Below are positions 53,801 to 63,300 of a stretch of DNA of 64,000 nt, one piece after another. The stretch is from positions 13,570,443-13,634,442 of the forward strand of contig NC_133236.1 in assembly GCF_040436345.1 (NCBI RefSeq), in the 5' to 3' direction. The position numbers and the translations under genes are program-made. Every line of letters starts with the position of its first letter. Within the stretch, counting starts at the first letter, position 1. Source of the DNA: Pagrus major. Taxonomy: Eukaryota; Chordata; Actinopteri; Spariformes; Sparidae. A model generated the notes under the pieces. That model did not search any database and was not told the origin of the DNA. It saw only the letters and a list, made by a program, of their open reading frames with translations.

Positions 53801-53997
53801 TCTTTCAAGTCTGCCAGGCCTAATTTGTCTGCTTCAGCTGGACCCTCCGCCTCCTCCTCGCAGTTAGAGGTTAGCTGGGTCTTCAGTGGGGCTTCAAAGG
53901 GGGGAGATGGGCCCCTGCAGTGGGAGAGGGATGGACTCACACAGCTCCTCTCAGAGATCGGGATGTAGAGGTGTAAGGTTTTGTGAGTGTTCTCCAT
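26745..53997 (-). CDS. fmn1: Formin-1 (19 coding exons)
   Basis: Actin-nucleating formin. Exons in transcript order: 52386-53997, 47817-47995, 43125-44603, 42842-42950, 40719-40780, 39405-40066, 38296-38437, 37610-37697, 36184-36245, 36002-36090, 35234-35363, 34971-35117, 34614-34673, 34193-34313, 29734-29826, 28879-28930, 27649-27798, 27008-27089, 26745-26789. Phases fit throughout, giving 5364 nt and about 1787 aa. The long N-terminal half starts [16 protein letters not shown] (human MEGTHCTLQLHKPITE). It is followed by a conserved segment ([18 protein letters not shown]), an acidic exon, a coiled coil and an FH1 with three proline runs at about 1285-1333. The FH2 runs from about 1353 ([10 protein letters not shown]) and includes [31 protein letters not shown]. 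The C-terminal basic tail ([22 protein letters not shown]) matches the Spir-binding FSI motif. The acceptor chosen at 44603 is the least certain join. Confidence 0.94.
28113..28600. mobile_element. Harbinger-like MITE in fmn1 intron (about 490 bp)
   Basis: The ends ACCGCTTTTCCAC and GTGGTAAAGGGGT are inverted (11 of 13 positions). The interior is GC-richer than the host intron and includes GCCGAGCCGAGCCGAGG. Related text (AATGCC...CATT-ACATTG-A-ACAAAAGCC) recurs near 62.24-62.32 kb. The superfamily is inferred from general resemblance. Confidence 0.55.
29827..34192. other. fmn1 intron (4.4 kb) with GC-richer islands
   Basis: The largest FH2-region intron. The islands near 31.05-31.6 kb (including C-run 31321-31331) and 33.1-34.2 kb have balanced base composition unlike the surrounding AT-rich DNA, but no supported coding frame. 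Open frames there, such as one antisense to exon 34193-34313, are shadows. Introns in this part of Fmn1 hold Grem1 limb enhancers in mammals, so these islands are candidates. Confidence 0.4.
32045..32140. repeat. hAT-like repeat head ('AGTGGTTCTCAAACTTTTT')
   Basis: This begins with a phrase typical of a widespread vertebrate hAT-derived MITE, followed by CAAGAACCCC and CAGTGTCCCCC. The other end was not identified. Confidence 0.45.
34415..34453. repeat. (TA)n microsatellite
   Basis: An uninterrupted AT dinucleotide tract in the fmn1 intron between exons 34193-34313 and 34614-34673. Confidence 0.95.
35541..35745. repeat. tRNA-like SINE fragment beside an imperfect inverted repeat
   Basis: GAGCTATTTATCAGCTTTA (35541 region) and its inverted counterpart ending near 35665 frame a short hairpin at about 80% identity. 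Directly after it comes a tRNA-like segment with a box-A-like TAGCTCACCCAGTGAAG and box-B-like GGAGTTCAAATCC, then CTTTTGCTGCATG, a phrase common in teleost tRNA-derived SINEs. It does not fold as a clean tRNA. It lies in an fmn1 intron. Confidence 0.5.
38892..38966. repeat. Near-perfect hairpin in fmn1 intron
   Basis: The arm at 38904-38927 (GTTTTAAATGATTAAACTTG...) and its exact reverse complement at 38933-38956 are separated by 5 nt. The pairing extends outward through T/A-rich sequence with a 2-nt slip. Confidence 0.9.
40383..40638. mobile_element. TTAA-type MITE family A, copy 2
   Basis: The 256-bp element is flanked by TTAA on both sides (40379-40382 and 40639-40642). Terminal repeats of about 35 bp: AGGTACACTATGTAG at the left, and CATAGTGCCCTT at the right, which is inverted. 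It contains the shared core TGTGGCGGACCCTGCCACC. The TTAA duplication is typical of piggyBac-class elements. It lies in the fmn1 intron between exons 39405-40066 and 40719-40780. Confidence 0.85.
41673..41845. repeat. Fragment of a fish repeat starting TACACTGAGTGGCCAC
   Basis: The phrase TACACTGAGTGGCCACTTTA followed by T-AGG-ACACC-GTACAA is a familiar teleost interspersed repeat end. No matching inverted end follows, so the copy is partial. Confidence 0.5.
43125..44603 (-). other. fmn1: fmn1 acidic exon, possible alternative N-terminus
   Basis: A single 493-codon exon very rich in Glu/Asp and Ser. It is followed by the conserved block [30 protein letters not shown] and [21 protein letters not shown], which is recognisably formin-1. 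The frame has no Met before [16 protein letters not shown] (ATG at 44507). The best phase-0 acceptor (TTTTTCTGATGTGAG) is mediocre. Mouse Fmn1 has isoforms starting from different first exons, so this exon could be joined to exon 47817-47995, as assumed in the gene entry, or could begin a shorter isoform. Confidence 0.8.
44604..47816. other. fmn1 intron with GC-richer island and triplet repeat
   Basis: A GC-richer patch at about 44.93-45.36 kb stands out from AT-rich flanks and could be an internal promoter for a short formin-1 isoform. Its 109-codon minus frame is unrecognised. The remainder is non-coding and includes (CA)n at 46458-46483, (GAG)n at 46794-46847 and a piece of a common fish repeat (TGCCTAAACCTAACCA near 47.15 kb). 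Confidence 0.4.
46794..46847. repeat. (GAG)n trinucleotide repeat
   Basis: About 17 GAG units with one GAT interruption, intronic to fmn1. The open frames across it (poly-Arg or poly-Ser) are artefacts of the repeat. Confidence 0.95.
47996..52385. other. fmn1 intron (4.4 kb), no gene seen
   Basis: AT-rich intron between the first two fmn1 coding exons. It contains a (GA)n tract at 50838-50878. I saw no supported coding exon or complete transposon. Confidence 0.6.
50838..50878. repeat. (GA)n microsatellite
   Basis: About 20 GA units with one ACA interruption, in the fmn1 intron between the first two coding exons. Confidence 0.95.
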
Positions 53998-54291
53998 GAT
54001 GTTATCTGATTACACAGATAAAGCCTTACAGCCTGAATGGATCTCTGAATGGAGGGGTAAGACCACTGACTTCTTAGTGTCAACTGGACAATCCTGACAC
54101 AGAAAGATAAAAATGTAATTTTAAATGATTGTACTTGCATGTATCTAGAGAAGAGTAAAAACCATCTTGGGCTTTGGAAAGTTGTGATACACGTTTTTAT
54201 CATTTTCTGACATTTTATGTACCAAATGATCATTGAGAAAATAATCAGCAGATTAATCATTATAGAAAAAAATCATTAGTTAAATCCTACA

Positions 54292-54836
54292 CCAGTAGGT
54301 GGAACGTAACTAAGTACATTTAGTCAAGTATTGTACTTAAAGGTCCAGTTGTGTAGGATTTAGTGGCATCTAGTGCTGAAGTTGCAGACTGCAACCAACA
54401 AAATACCGCCATCCTTCCTTATGGTGGAAGCTAAAAATGCAAGAAGCCCTCTCGGGAGTCAGTGATTGGTTTGTCCATTCTGGGCTACTGTAGAATCATG
54501 CCGCTGCAACATGGCAGACCCTAATGGCAAACATTATTCATTATTCACTGTTGAAAACATAATTATGAATATTATATGTTATTTCTTCCAAAAGATCCCC
54601 ATAAATCCCTCACACTGGATCTTTAAGTAAAATTTTGAGGCAGGGCCCACTTGTATTTTATTTACTTGTATTTTACAGTAACTCTGTCACTTCATACTTC
54701 TACTCCACTACAATCTGGAGACAAATACAGTACTTTTCACTCTACTACATTAGTTATAGCCAATTTGCAGATTAAGATATTACCAAAGAATATAATCAAC
54801 TAATAAATCATGATGTATTATTATGGATTGAGCCAC
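54292..54836. mobile_element. hAT-like repeat copy split by a TTAA-type MITE
   Basis: Outer text GTAACTAAGTACATTTAGTCAAGTATTGTAC (54307-54336) continues as GTAAAATTTTGAGGCA after 54626, as in the uninterrupted copy at 55.9 kb. The MITE at 54341-54622 sits exactly at its TTAA. The element lies in fmn1 intron 1, and its far end is not clear. Confidence 0.75.
54341..54622. mobile_element. TTAA-type MITE family B, copy 1
   Basis: The 282-bp element is flanked by TTAA at 54337-54340 and 54623-54626. Terminal repeats are AGGTCCAGTTGTGTAGGATTTAG and, inverted at the right end, AGATCCAGTGTGAGGGATTTA. This is a widespread teleost MITE type of piggyBac-like target preference. Confidence 0.85.
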
Positions 54837-55423
54837 CCAGCAGTGTATAAAATGATTGAAATCAGCCGCACCTTTATGAAGCTGCAACAGTGATGCTTAC
54901 ACATGAATGCAGCACTAATTAAACTCACTCAATTTGAATGCATGACTCTTATAACTGATTATTTCTGCACTGTGGTCCTGCTACTTCTGAGTACTTCCTC
55001 AGAAGTAGTAAGGCATCACAAACAGTGCAGGTTTGTGCAAAGATAATATGCAAGTGAAACAAATTCCTGGATGCCTTCACCCTGTTTAACAGTTATTTAA
55101 TTTAAAGGTAATTTTATGGAAAGTCAATCCACTGAAAACACACGAGAAACTCTTTCTGTAACTCCTGACTATCATTCACAAAACTTATATTACTCCATTT
55201 TATAACTTTACTTTTGATATTTTAGTTACATTTGATCATTTTAGCATCCGTGGTAGCCATATTTCTTTAAAAAAACGGCTTCTATAGAAGTCAGAAACGT
55301 TGACAATGAGACAGAATATTGACAAAACTTATAAAACATTATTAATATTCACATTATTTTAAAACTTCTTCATATATAAAGACCAAAAGTAACAGTAACA
55401 CGTGTATTTAATCACTCACTTAC

Positions 55424-55600
55424 TCGTTATAGTCTCATCCCTCTTCGTGGCAACAGGTTTCTCCTCTGTCTCTCTGCAGAGACACTCAGGTGGCAGAGGA
55501 CAACAGCCCGCCCACTGGAGTGACACACGCAGGTTCCAGCCAATCAGCGCTCTTTCGTGAGAATTCCAAAGCCTCCTATTGGCTCCTCAGATAAGAATCA
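55424..55600 (-). promoter_or_regulatory. Probable fmn1 promoter and 5' UTR exon
   Basis: On the minus strand a strong donor (ACGA|GTAAGTGAGTG) ends a presumed non-coding exon at 55424. Upstream lie CCAAT-type boxes in both orientations (GCCAATCAG near 55539, ATTGGCT near 55578). The exon would join the acceptor before 54005, eight bases ahead of the fmn1 ATG. The transcription start is unknown. Confidence 0.5.
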
Positions 55601-55877
55601 CTCCTACTAATCTGTGTGAGGGCTGACAGGTACTGAGGGGGGCACATAAACAAACAGACGGTATGAGGATTTACTGCTAATCAATCTAATCCTCTTGACA
55701 TCCATGGATAAGTGAATGAACACAAAATGGACACCAGTGAATGTATCCTGTTTTTAAAAAGTAATCTGTATTACATTGGTTGAAATGTGGCAATAAAAAC
55801 AGTATTTATTGTGTTTTTTCTAGTATTATTGTGATGAGAGACAGTTGCACCCATACAATGAAGAATATGTCTATAAT

Positions 55878-56392
55878 CAGTGGTGAAAGAAGTAATCAGA
55901 TCTTTTTGGGCATGGAATGTAATTAAGTACATTTATTCAAATACTCTACTTAAGTACAATTTTGAGGTATTTTTACTATACTTTCGTATTTCCATTTTCT
56001 GTTACTTTATACCTACACTCCACAACATTATGGAGGCCGATATTAGACTTGTTGCTCCACTACATTTATTTGATAACTTTAGTTACTAGTTACTTTTACT
56101 TTTACTGTCGTCACTATCGTCACAATCAACGCAGCACATTTTTAAATTAATCAGATATAATATTGGATTGGATAACCAGACAGGCTGATAATCAGTGGAC
56201 ACATACAGTACGTACTTGTAAATATATGTACAATTTAATTTTACTTGTACCGAGTACATTTATTATCAGTTACTTTAAGACTTTTACTCAACTACTATTT
56301 GTAAGGGTGACTTTCAGTTTTACCAAAGTAATGTATAACATGATATCTTTACTTTAACTCAAGGATGACTTTTGGGTCCTTTTTCATCACTG
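55878..56392. mobile_element. hAT-like MITE, best-preserved copy
   Basis: Inverted ends CAGTGGTGAAAGAAG and CTTTTTCATCACTG enclose the typical AAGTACATTTATTCAAATACTC ... TTACTTTTACTTTTACTG text. The internal TTAA (CTCTACTTAAGTACAATTTTGAGG) is unoccupied here. No clear 8-bp target duplication was seen. Confidence 0.7.
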
Positions 56393-58209
56393 GATCTTTG
56401 AGGTAACAGTAAAAAAAAAGCAAAAGTTCATATCAAGGTGTACTGAAAATATCCGAACTAAAACTAATTATACAGCAGAATCACTCCTCTCAACTTTAAA
56501 TTAATTCACACTATAATATTGTCCGATTATTACTGATAGATTACTGTGTAAGCAGGACTTACTTGTTACAGCTGGTGGAGGTGTTCAACTGTTTCTTTAT
56601 GCTAAATATTAACATGTAAAGTAACTATTGTAGCTTTCAAAGAGAGGGAAAAGTTCAGCATTTCTCTCCGAAATGTTGTGAATTTGAAATAAAAAGTAAC
56701 ATAAAATGGAAATACAGCAAAAAAAAAAAACTGCAGTACTTTAGCAAATGTACTTACATTCACCCACTGCCTGAAATAAACACTGTGTTAAAGCCCTGTT
56801 TGCATGTGTAATCTCTAAATTAACCTGAAACATGAAAGTCACATCTGTCTTCTTGCCACCTTCTGACCGTGGACTGTATTTAGGTCAGCTGTGCACCATG
56901 CTGAGCTGCACACTGGTCAGTGCGTGCAGCGGGCTAATCTGACCTACTGGCCAACTGTCTTTGATGGATTACAGAAGTTTAAAGAAAACAAACAGCTGTT
57001 GATGTCACTGAAACCACAACAGTGGCGTCTGGACAGAAAGTCTTTAAAAAGAAGGTGGATGATTATGCATTGCATTATTAAAAAAATAGACTTCAGCACA
57101 ATGTAGTCAAGTGTAATTTATAGTATTCATCACAGTTGAAGCCTGTGAAGTTTCTTAAATCTCCCATCATTTGATTACATGCTATAATAAGGCCCTTATA
57201 AGACCTTACAAGATCCTTATTAACATCAATACGTCTATAAGTGTTCCTATTTGCACAATAAACATGCTTATTGTAAGATTATAAGACACTTGTAAGCACT
57301 TATAAAGGAAATATGAAAGTGGGACTTCCTTTGAGTGAGATCTTTAAAAAGTACTTACAATACTGAGTATAACCACAGCCTCACTGGCTGATATTGTCAG
57401 GTTTTTTGTTTTATAAAACGGTTTGATGTACAAAACTGTTGTAACACTAATATAAAAAACACACAGGCCTTCACATCATACTGTGTAATGTGAAATATAG
57501 TTTACACAGTTACACTGAAAGTTCACTACATGACCACTAGATGTCAGCGATGTCTTGGCAGGAGACATGATCGGAGCAGGTTTTTCTCATGTTTCCTGTG
57601 AATGAGACCATATGAAGTGCACATATGGACACCTGGGGCATGCTAGTTGGGCTTTGCTCTGTACAGAAACTGATGTTGAAGGTAGAGACAATTAAATTAG
57701 ATTATTTTGATAGTCCAGCACAATTTAGAATCAAGAGTGACTATTTTTCTGTGTATGATCTACTATGATCATCATTACAGAGTTTAGGTGTTAATTAAAT
57801 ATTTTATATGACTTTTATACAATCCTAATGTCATGTGACTTGATTAGGAAACTACAGTCCTCTCATAATATCTTCAAAAAGAATAACAACAGGTTTTATA
57901 TCTGTGGGAAGGTAGGTTCTCAGCAACACAGAGATTTACGGTTAACAGAGAGACACTGCAGTTCTTGTTGCAAATCAACTAAAACAAAATAGACAAAATA
58001 TCTAAAAAAAACAAAAAAACCCCACCTGAATTTAGGTTTAATTTCTCTCAAAATAATATGCAAAGCAAGAAGGTATAAACAAAGAGAGCAAGTTGGCAAA
58101 TGAGGCAGGATAAAAGTAGCCTGTGCATAAATATATGCAATTAAGCGAAGCAGTCATTAGTCTAACATATGTTTTAATGAGCAAACAACAAGCCACACTG
58201 TGCTTCTAC
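56393..58209. other. fmn1-ryr3 intergenic spacer
   Basis: AT-rich DNA without a supported gene. The text at 57.18-57.31 kb (AAGGCCCTTATAAGACCTTACAAG ... CTTATAAAGG) is internally repetitive and probably another degraded interspersed repeat. Confidence 0.5.
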
Positions 58210-59355
58210 ATCAGAGGTGGAAGAAGTATTTGGATCCTTTACTTGAGTAAACGTAGCAATACCAGACTGTGAAAATACTCATTACAAGTCAAAGTCCTGC
58301 ATTTGTAGTTAAGTACAAGAACCTAAATATTGTCAGCAGTCATCAAACAGAAAGTATAATGCTGAAAAATGAGCCCCGCGTGTTTTTTATCAGTATATAT
58401 TGGATGCATGAGTTTGGTTGAGGTGGAGCTGATTGAATATACAATCAAATATATTTTATATTTGATAGTATTCATACTTTATGTGCAAAACATATGATGA
58501 ACTCATAAAACTTGATGTTGTATATTTTGTATATAAAACTAACAAGTAGCCTAGCTGAAGAAAAATGTAGTAAAAAGTAGATCACCCACTGAATTGCTGT
58601 GGAGTTTGTGGTGTTTTGAAATGATAATAAATTTACACTTTTACACTTGTAATTTGCTGATTGTTTTAAGTCGAACTCTTGTTTCTTTTATGTGAAAATT
58701 AATGTTTGTAATTGTGGCCAGCCTAAGGCACACCTGTGCAATAACCATGCTGTCTAATCAGCATCTTGATACGCCACACCTGTGAGGTGGGATGGATTAT
58801 CTCGGCAAAGGAGAAGTGCTCACTAACACAGATTTAGACAGATTTGTGAACGATATTTGTGGGAAATGGTCTTTTGTGTATATAGAAAATGTTTTAGATC
58901 TTTGAGTTCAGCTCATGAAAAATGGGAGCAAAAACAAAAGTGTTGCGTTTATATTTTTGTTCAGTGTAGATAAATAAGTCTTAAAGTATGTGATACTAAA
59001 CGTATTTAAGCATTAAAAGTACATTTCTAGCAAAAAATATACTTTGGTATAAAAACACAAGTAAATTTATACATTTGTTTACATGTATGTATACTGTTTA
59101 TAATGGAGCTAGCTGATTATCAGATTCAATATTCAGCATTATTCTGAGTATTGATCCGTTTGCGGATTGAGTAAATTGCAGTCTGCAAAGTAATTAATAA
59201 CTCAAGTTATCATATAAATGTAGTGGAGTAAAAAGTACAACATCTGCCTCCAAAATGGAGTGGACGTATACAGTAGTAGAAAATGCAAAATAAAGTATCT
59301 CATAATTGTACTTAAGTGAAGTACTTGAGTAAATGCACTTAGCTACATTTCATCA
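58210..59355. mobile_element. hAT-like repeat copy containing a Tc1-like remnant
   Basis: The start CAGAGGTGGAAGAAGTATTTGG and end ACTTGAGTAAATGCACTTAGCTACATTTCATCAC correspond to the two ends of the family. Around 58705-58968 lies foreign text ending AAAGTGTTGCGTTTATATTTTTGTTCAGTGTA, a known fish Tc1/mariner-type end. The TTAA near 59315 (TTGTACTTAAGTGAAGTAC) is unoccupied. Confidence 0.65.
58705..58968. mobile_element. Tc1/mariner-type MITE remnant
   Basis: The internal phrases GTGCAATAACCATGCTGTCTAATCAGCATCTTG and GGATTATCTCGGCAAAGGAGAA, and the end TTGTTCAGTGTA, are those of a common teleost element. The left terminal repeat is not seen, so the left boundary is approximate. Confidence 0.6.
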
Positions 59356-59360
59356 CAGCA

Positions 59361-59760
59361 TATGGTAACTTGTTTTGTGTATAAAACCTTCTGCAAAGTA
59401 CTTATTAAAGGATAAATATAGTGGAGTAACACGTACAATATGTACCTCTGATCTGTAGTGGAGTGTAAGTGTAAGTATAGTATAAATGTGGCATTTACCT
59501 CAAATTTGTACTTAAAGGTGCACTATGTAGTTTTGGGGAAGAAATTCTAATCAGAAGATAAAAGATATGTGGCGGACCCTGCCACCTCTCTAGCTTCAAA
59601 CAGTGTTCTGGGACCTTATTTTCACTTATGGGAAAAATAAACATCTCTGAATTTGTATTATCACCTCATTAATATTGTAATATTGTATTGTTTGACTTTT
59701 TTCTCCAAACTTACATGGTGCCCCTTTAAGTAGAGTAAGTGAGTAATACATTCCACCTCC
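59361..59760. mobile_element. Second hAT-like copy (reverse orientation) split by MITE A
   Basis: The reverse complement reads GGTGGAATGTATTACTCACTTACTCTAC-TTAA-GTACAAATTTGAGGTAAATG, the same end region as the copy at 54.3 kb. MITE A is inserted at the TTAA. Confidence 0.7.
59516..59725. mobile_element. TTAA-type MITE family A, copy 3
   Basis: The 210-bp element is flanked by TTAA (59512-59515 and 59726-59729). Its ends AGGTGCACTATGTAGTTTTGGGG and, inverted, AGGGGCACCATGTAAGTTTGG are the least eroded of the three copies. It carries the TGTGGCGGACCCTGCCACC core. Confidence 0.88.
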
Positions 59761-59949
59761 CATTATTAAAAACAAAGATGAAACATATATTTCTGTACAG
59801 TAAAATCACTTCGTGCAGACTTGTGACACAGGTGTGCAGTGTCAGGTGTGTGAATGGGTGAGGGAGGGTGAGGTGAGCCATTCATAACTTTACATTCAAG
59901 TCTACCGTCTGACCACCATGCGACACTGAGGGAGGGAACCGATCAAAAC

Positions 59950-60321
59950 TGCTGACTCAGCCGGCAGAGGCATTTTAAAACCAAGTACTGTTGCTCCTGA
60001 GCTTCACCACCACCACCATCATCATCATCAGCCGCCGGCAGCAGCATCACCACCGCCGGGGAGCTCGCCCCCTCTGATGCCCCTGTCTGCTGGTCCGCAC
60101 TGCTGCTGCTGCTGCTGAGGGAGGAGGGGGAGGAAGGGTTTGATGAGGGGGTAGGTAGGTGGGAGAGGGGGAGGAGGAGGAGGAGGGGAGGGGGCTCGGC
60201 CGGGCTGCCCTATATGGCTGTGGATGAGCTCCATGCTAATATCGGCTTGAGAGGAGCAGCATCGCGTTTCTGCCGGCAGTCAGTGGTGGCTTCCAGAGTC
60301 TGAGCAGGCTCCTTCACAGCC
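59950..60321 (+). promoter_or_regulatory. ryr3 promoter and 5' UTR region
   Basis: A near-perfect T-MARE TGCTGACTCAGC (59950-59961) precedes an AT-rich TATA-like ATTTTAAAA (about 59972-59980). After it the sequence becomes GC-rich with CAC, CAT, GCT and GGA triplet tracts up to the ATG. A start near 60.0 kb would give a 5' UTR of about 320 bp. Minus-strand frames in the triplet tracts are artefacts. Confidence 0.5.
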
Positions 60322-60369
60322 ATGGCTGAGGGCGGAGAAGGGGAAGATGAGATCCAGTTCTTGAGAACT
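60322..60369 (+). CDS. ryr3: Ryanodine receptor 3, first coding exon
   Basis: Sixteen codons, MAEGGEGEDEIQFLRT, match the first exon of human RYR3 (one Gly shorter). They end in a strong donor (ACT|GTAAGTAAA). RYR3 is the large tetrameric calcium-release channel of the endoplasmic and sarcoplasmic reticulum; the rest of its roughly 4870 residues lies beyond the window. The assignment rests on this short but distinctive N-terminus plus its head-to-head position with fmn1, as in human. RYR1 and RYR2 begin differently within the first residues. Confidence 0.92.
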
Positions 60370-63300
60370 GTAAGTAAACATAAATCCGCTTCTTCTGCTT
60401 CTTCCTTCCTTGTCGCCCAATTAACGCTTTCAGAGGCGGCACGCGGCGCAGCCAATTAACCAGATCAGCCGCTCACAAGTGGATCACTGAGGGAAGTTTA
60501 AATGTCAATTCTGGCTCTTTTTTTTGTGAGTGTGCACGAATGATGTTTGAGTGGAAGTTGGCGCAGGTTGCTTGGCGCACCTGTCGACAGGACTCCTGAT
60601 GTGGGGAATCTCAATGAGACTCTGGTGCAAGGGCAGAAATGACTCCACACCCTCTCCTCCTCCTCCTCCTCCTCCACCCTCCACCGCTTTCTGTTTATTA
60701 TTTATCCTCCTGTTGTGTTTGTGCGCTGTGTGGATGTATGGATCGTCCTCCCCGGGGAGAGGAGTTTCAGTTAAGTTGCGCTCACACGTATAAGCCCACC
60801 CTCCAGTCTGCGGTGACTATTTTAGTTGTTTGACGCAGATTGCTCACGGTGTCCCTGCTCTGTGTGGTTATGCACAGCACTTATCTTTGTAAACGATATG
60901 ACAGCTTGTATGTTGGTGCGGTGGGAATATCTGTGGCGGTGGAGGCTGGCGCACGTCCTCCTCTGTTGCCTCGTGCAGCTCTTTGACCCAGGTGTTGCAT
61001 GAGGAGCTGTGACACAGGCAACATGCTCAGCAGGGATGTCTACCTGCTTTCACACCACCTGCACCTCAATAACACTTTTATTTGATCAGTCCTGTGAATG
61101 TGTGTTGTTCTTGAGGTAATGTCTAGTGTTTATGAGAACCTTGAACCTCATCCAGGACTCCTGGAGTTCCCTGCCCCTCATGTTTTACTACCATGGATTT
61201 ATAAAACACAACTTTTCTCATGTCATGCCAGTTTGTTGTCACTTTTTCAGTGGTTGACATCTGTTCCTGTCCAATTAAGTAGCCTGATTTAATGATATTT
61301 AGTTTTTACAAGTGTCGAACCAGTGGTTTTTGTAAACAACGCTGCTGTGATTTTTAAAAAAACAAAAAGTGGATTTACAGTGTTTCACTCGAGCAACCAT
61401 TGACTTCCATTCATTCATTTCTGCCCAATATGAAGACCTTTAGTCCACACTTGGGACTTTCATTCTTGAGTTGTGAAATCCATCACAGTCAACCACAAGT
61501 GGCACTGATGCAGTGAGGAATTAAAGGTCCAGTGTGTAAGATTTAGGGGGCTCTGTTGGCAAAAATGAAATATTATCCTCCTAACTCAAAGTCAACTTTA
61601 TTGTCAACTCTGCCATACGTACAGGACATACAGAGGATCGAAATGACTGTTTTCATTGGTGTTCAATCACCTGAAACATGTTTTCGTTACTTTTTTTAGA
61701 ATGAGAGGGATCCTCTTCCTCAAAGTCCGCCCAACAGTAGCCCTGAGTGGACAAAATCAATGCCGTCTCTTCAGAGAGCCTTTAGTTTTTTTTGGATTTT
61801 TAGTGCCCAGCATAGGGAACGGTGAGGCGAGGGGTATTCAGTTGGTTGCAGTCTGCAGTCTCACTGCTAGATGTCCCTAAATCCTACACGTGGGACCTAT
61901 TTGAACTGCATTACCACAATAACGTAACGTCGATCAGATATGTCAACAGACACCTGTTCAACTGTGATGAATACATACTTCGAGCGCTAATAGATTTTCA
62001 TGCTCTACAGAAATAAATGGGAATCAGTAGCAGCCTTTTATACACAGGTAAACCCTCACACTGCCAGGTTCTGTCATCTGGACGATGTTCAAGCAGTGCC
62101 TGGAGACAGACAGATAGAAAAGTCCTAAACCAACCTCCTTAACTTCAACCCACGTCATGGCATCACGGGTGTTTTCCTCACAGCCAATTAGAGCTGGAGC
62201 CAATAAATAGTTGTGACCACTGCGGAGCTATTTGACACGGGAGTGAATGCCAATTGTCCCCATTTACATTGAAGACAAAAGCCAGAACTTGTTGGGCGTT
62301 ATTGGGTTTTTTGGGTTGGATTTTCACGACAATGAAATTTAAAACTTGCAGACAGGCTGGTTCGGTCCTTCTCATTAACATTCAGTGACATTGTCTTTAT
62401 TTTGGTTTGATTGACGTCCATTTGGCTGGAGGTCCAACAGTGTCATGGCTTTGGGATGTTGATATATACAGTAGTATTAATCTATATGTAATCCCCTGTG
62501 GGCTCGGCTTGTTGTTGGTGGCATGTGGGACCCTGTACTTAACAGCTCCTACTATTTGTGATGCCATTGATATGCTGACCCACGCCTCTCAGATTCTACT
62601 GTCACAATGGCATCCTGGTTATCTGATGACAACAGCGATTTGAGAGGGTGGGTGGGTGAGGGGGCTTCCCCTGGGGGTCCACAGTAAGCCACAGCAAGCC
62701 TTAAAATAAGAGTGCTAATTGAAATACACTACTTTGCAATCTGTTGTACATTATGGTATAAGCCTCTGTGTAACTGTTGTGTCTTGTGTGGAGGAGGGAG
62801 TCAAAATTGCTCCATTTATTTGGTCAGGAACTACAATTGCAATGTTGTTTCTGTGGTGGAATTTGCAGATATTTACATTAAATTGTTTAAGCACCCTGTT
62901 ATTGGATACGACTGTCAGACTCAGGTCCAGACATTGTGATTTGATTTCCGCTCGGACGCCGTCTCACCTCGCTGTTGATGTGTAACGTTGGGAAAGCTGG
63001 CAGCGATGAGAGCTCCTCCATCAAAGGAAACGGCAATGAAAAGCAACCGAGAGGAGGAAAATAGTTACACCTCTACAGCGAGATGAAGACCGCAGTTCCC
63101 TCTGTGACTTTATATACCCACGCCGAAGCTCTCCGTCTGTGTTGGTGGTGGCAAAGGTTTAAATTAAATGTCACAAAACTCAGACTGCATTGAAATCCTG
63201 TGCTTACTGATTACAAATTGCTTTTCGTGGACAGCTTGTTAACTCTCCAGTGATTTAGCTCTGGGTGAAAATGACAGGAAGGCCGTTCAGTACACACATG

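Noticed and set aside
60028-60455. Pro-rich and Ala-rich minus-strand frames near the ryr3 start
   Set aside because: They arise from triplet repeats (CAC, GCT, GGA) in the ryr3 5' UTR region and cross the ryr3 first exon antisense.
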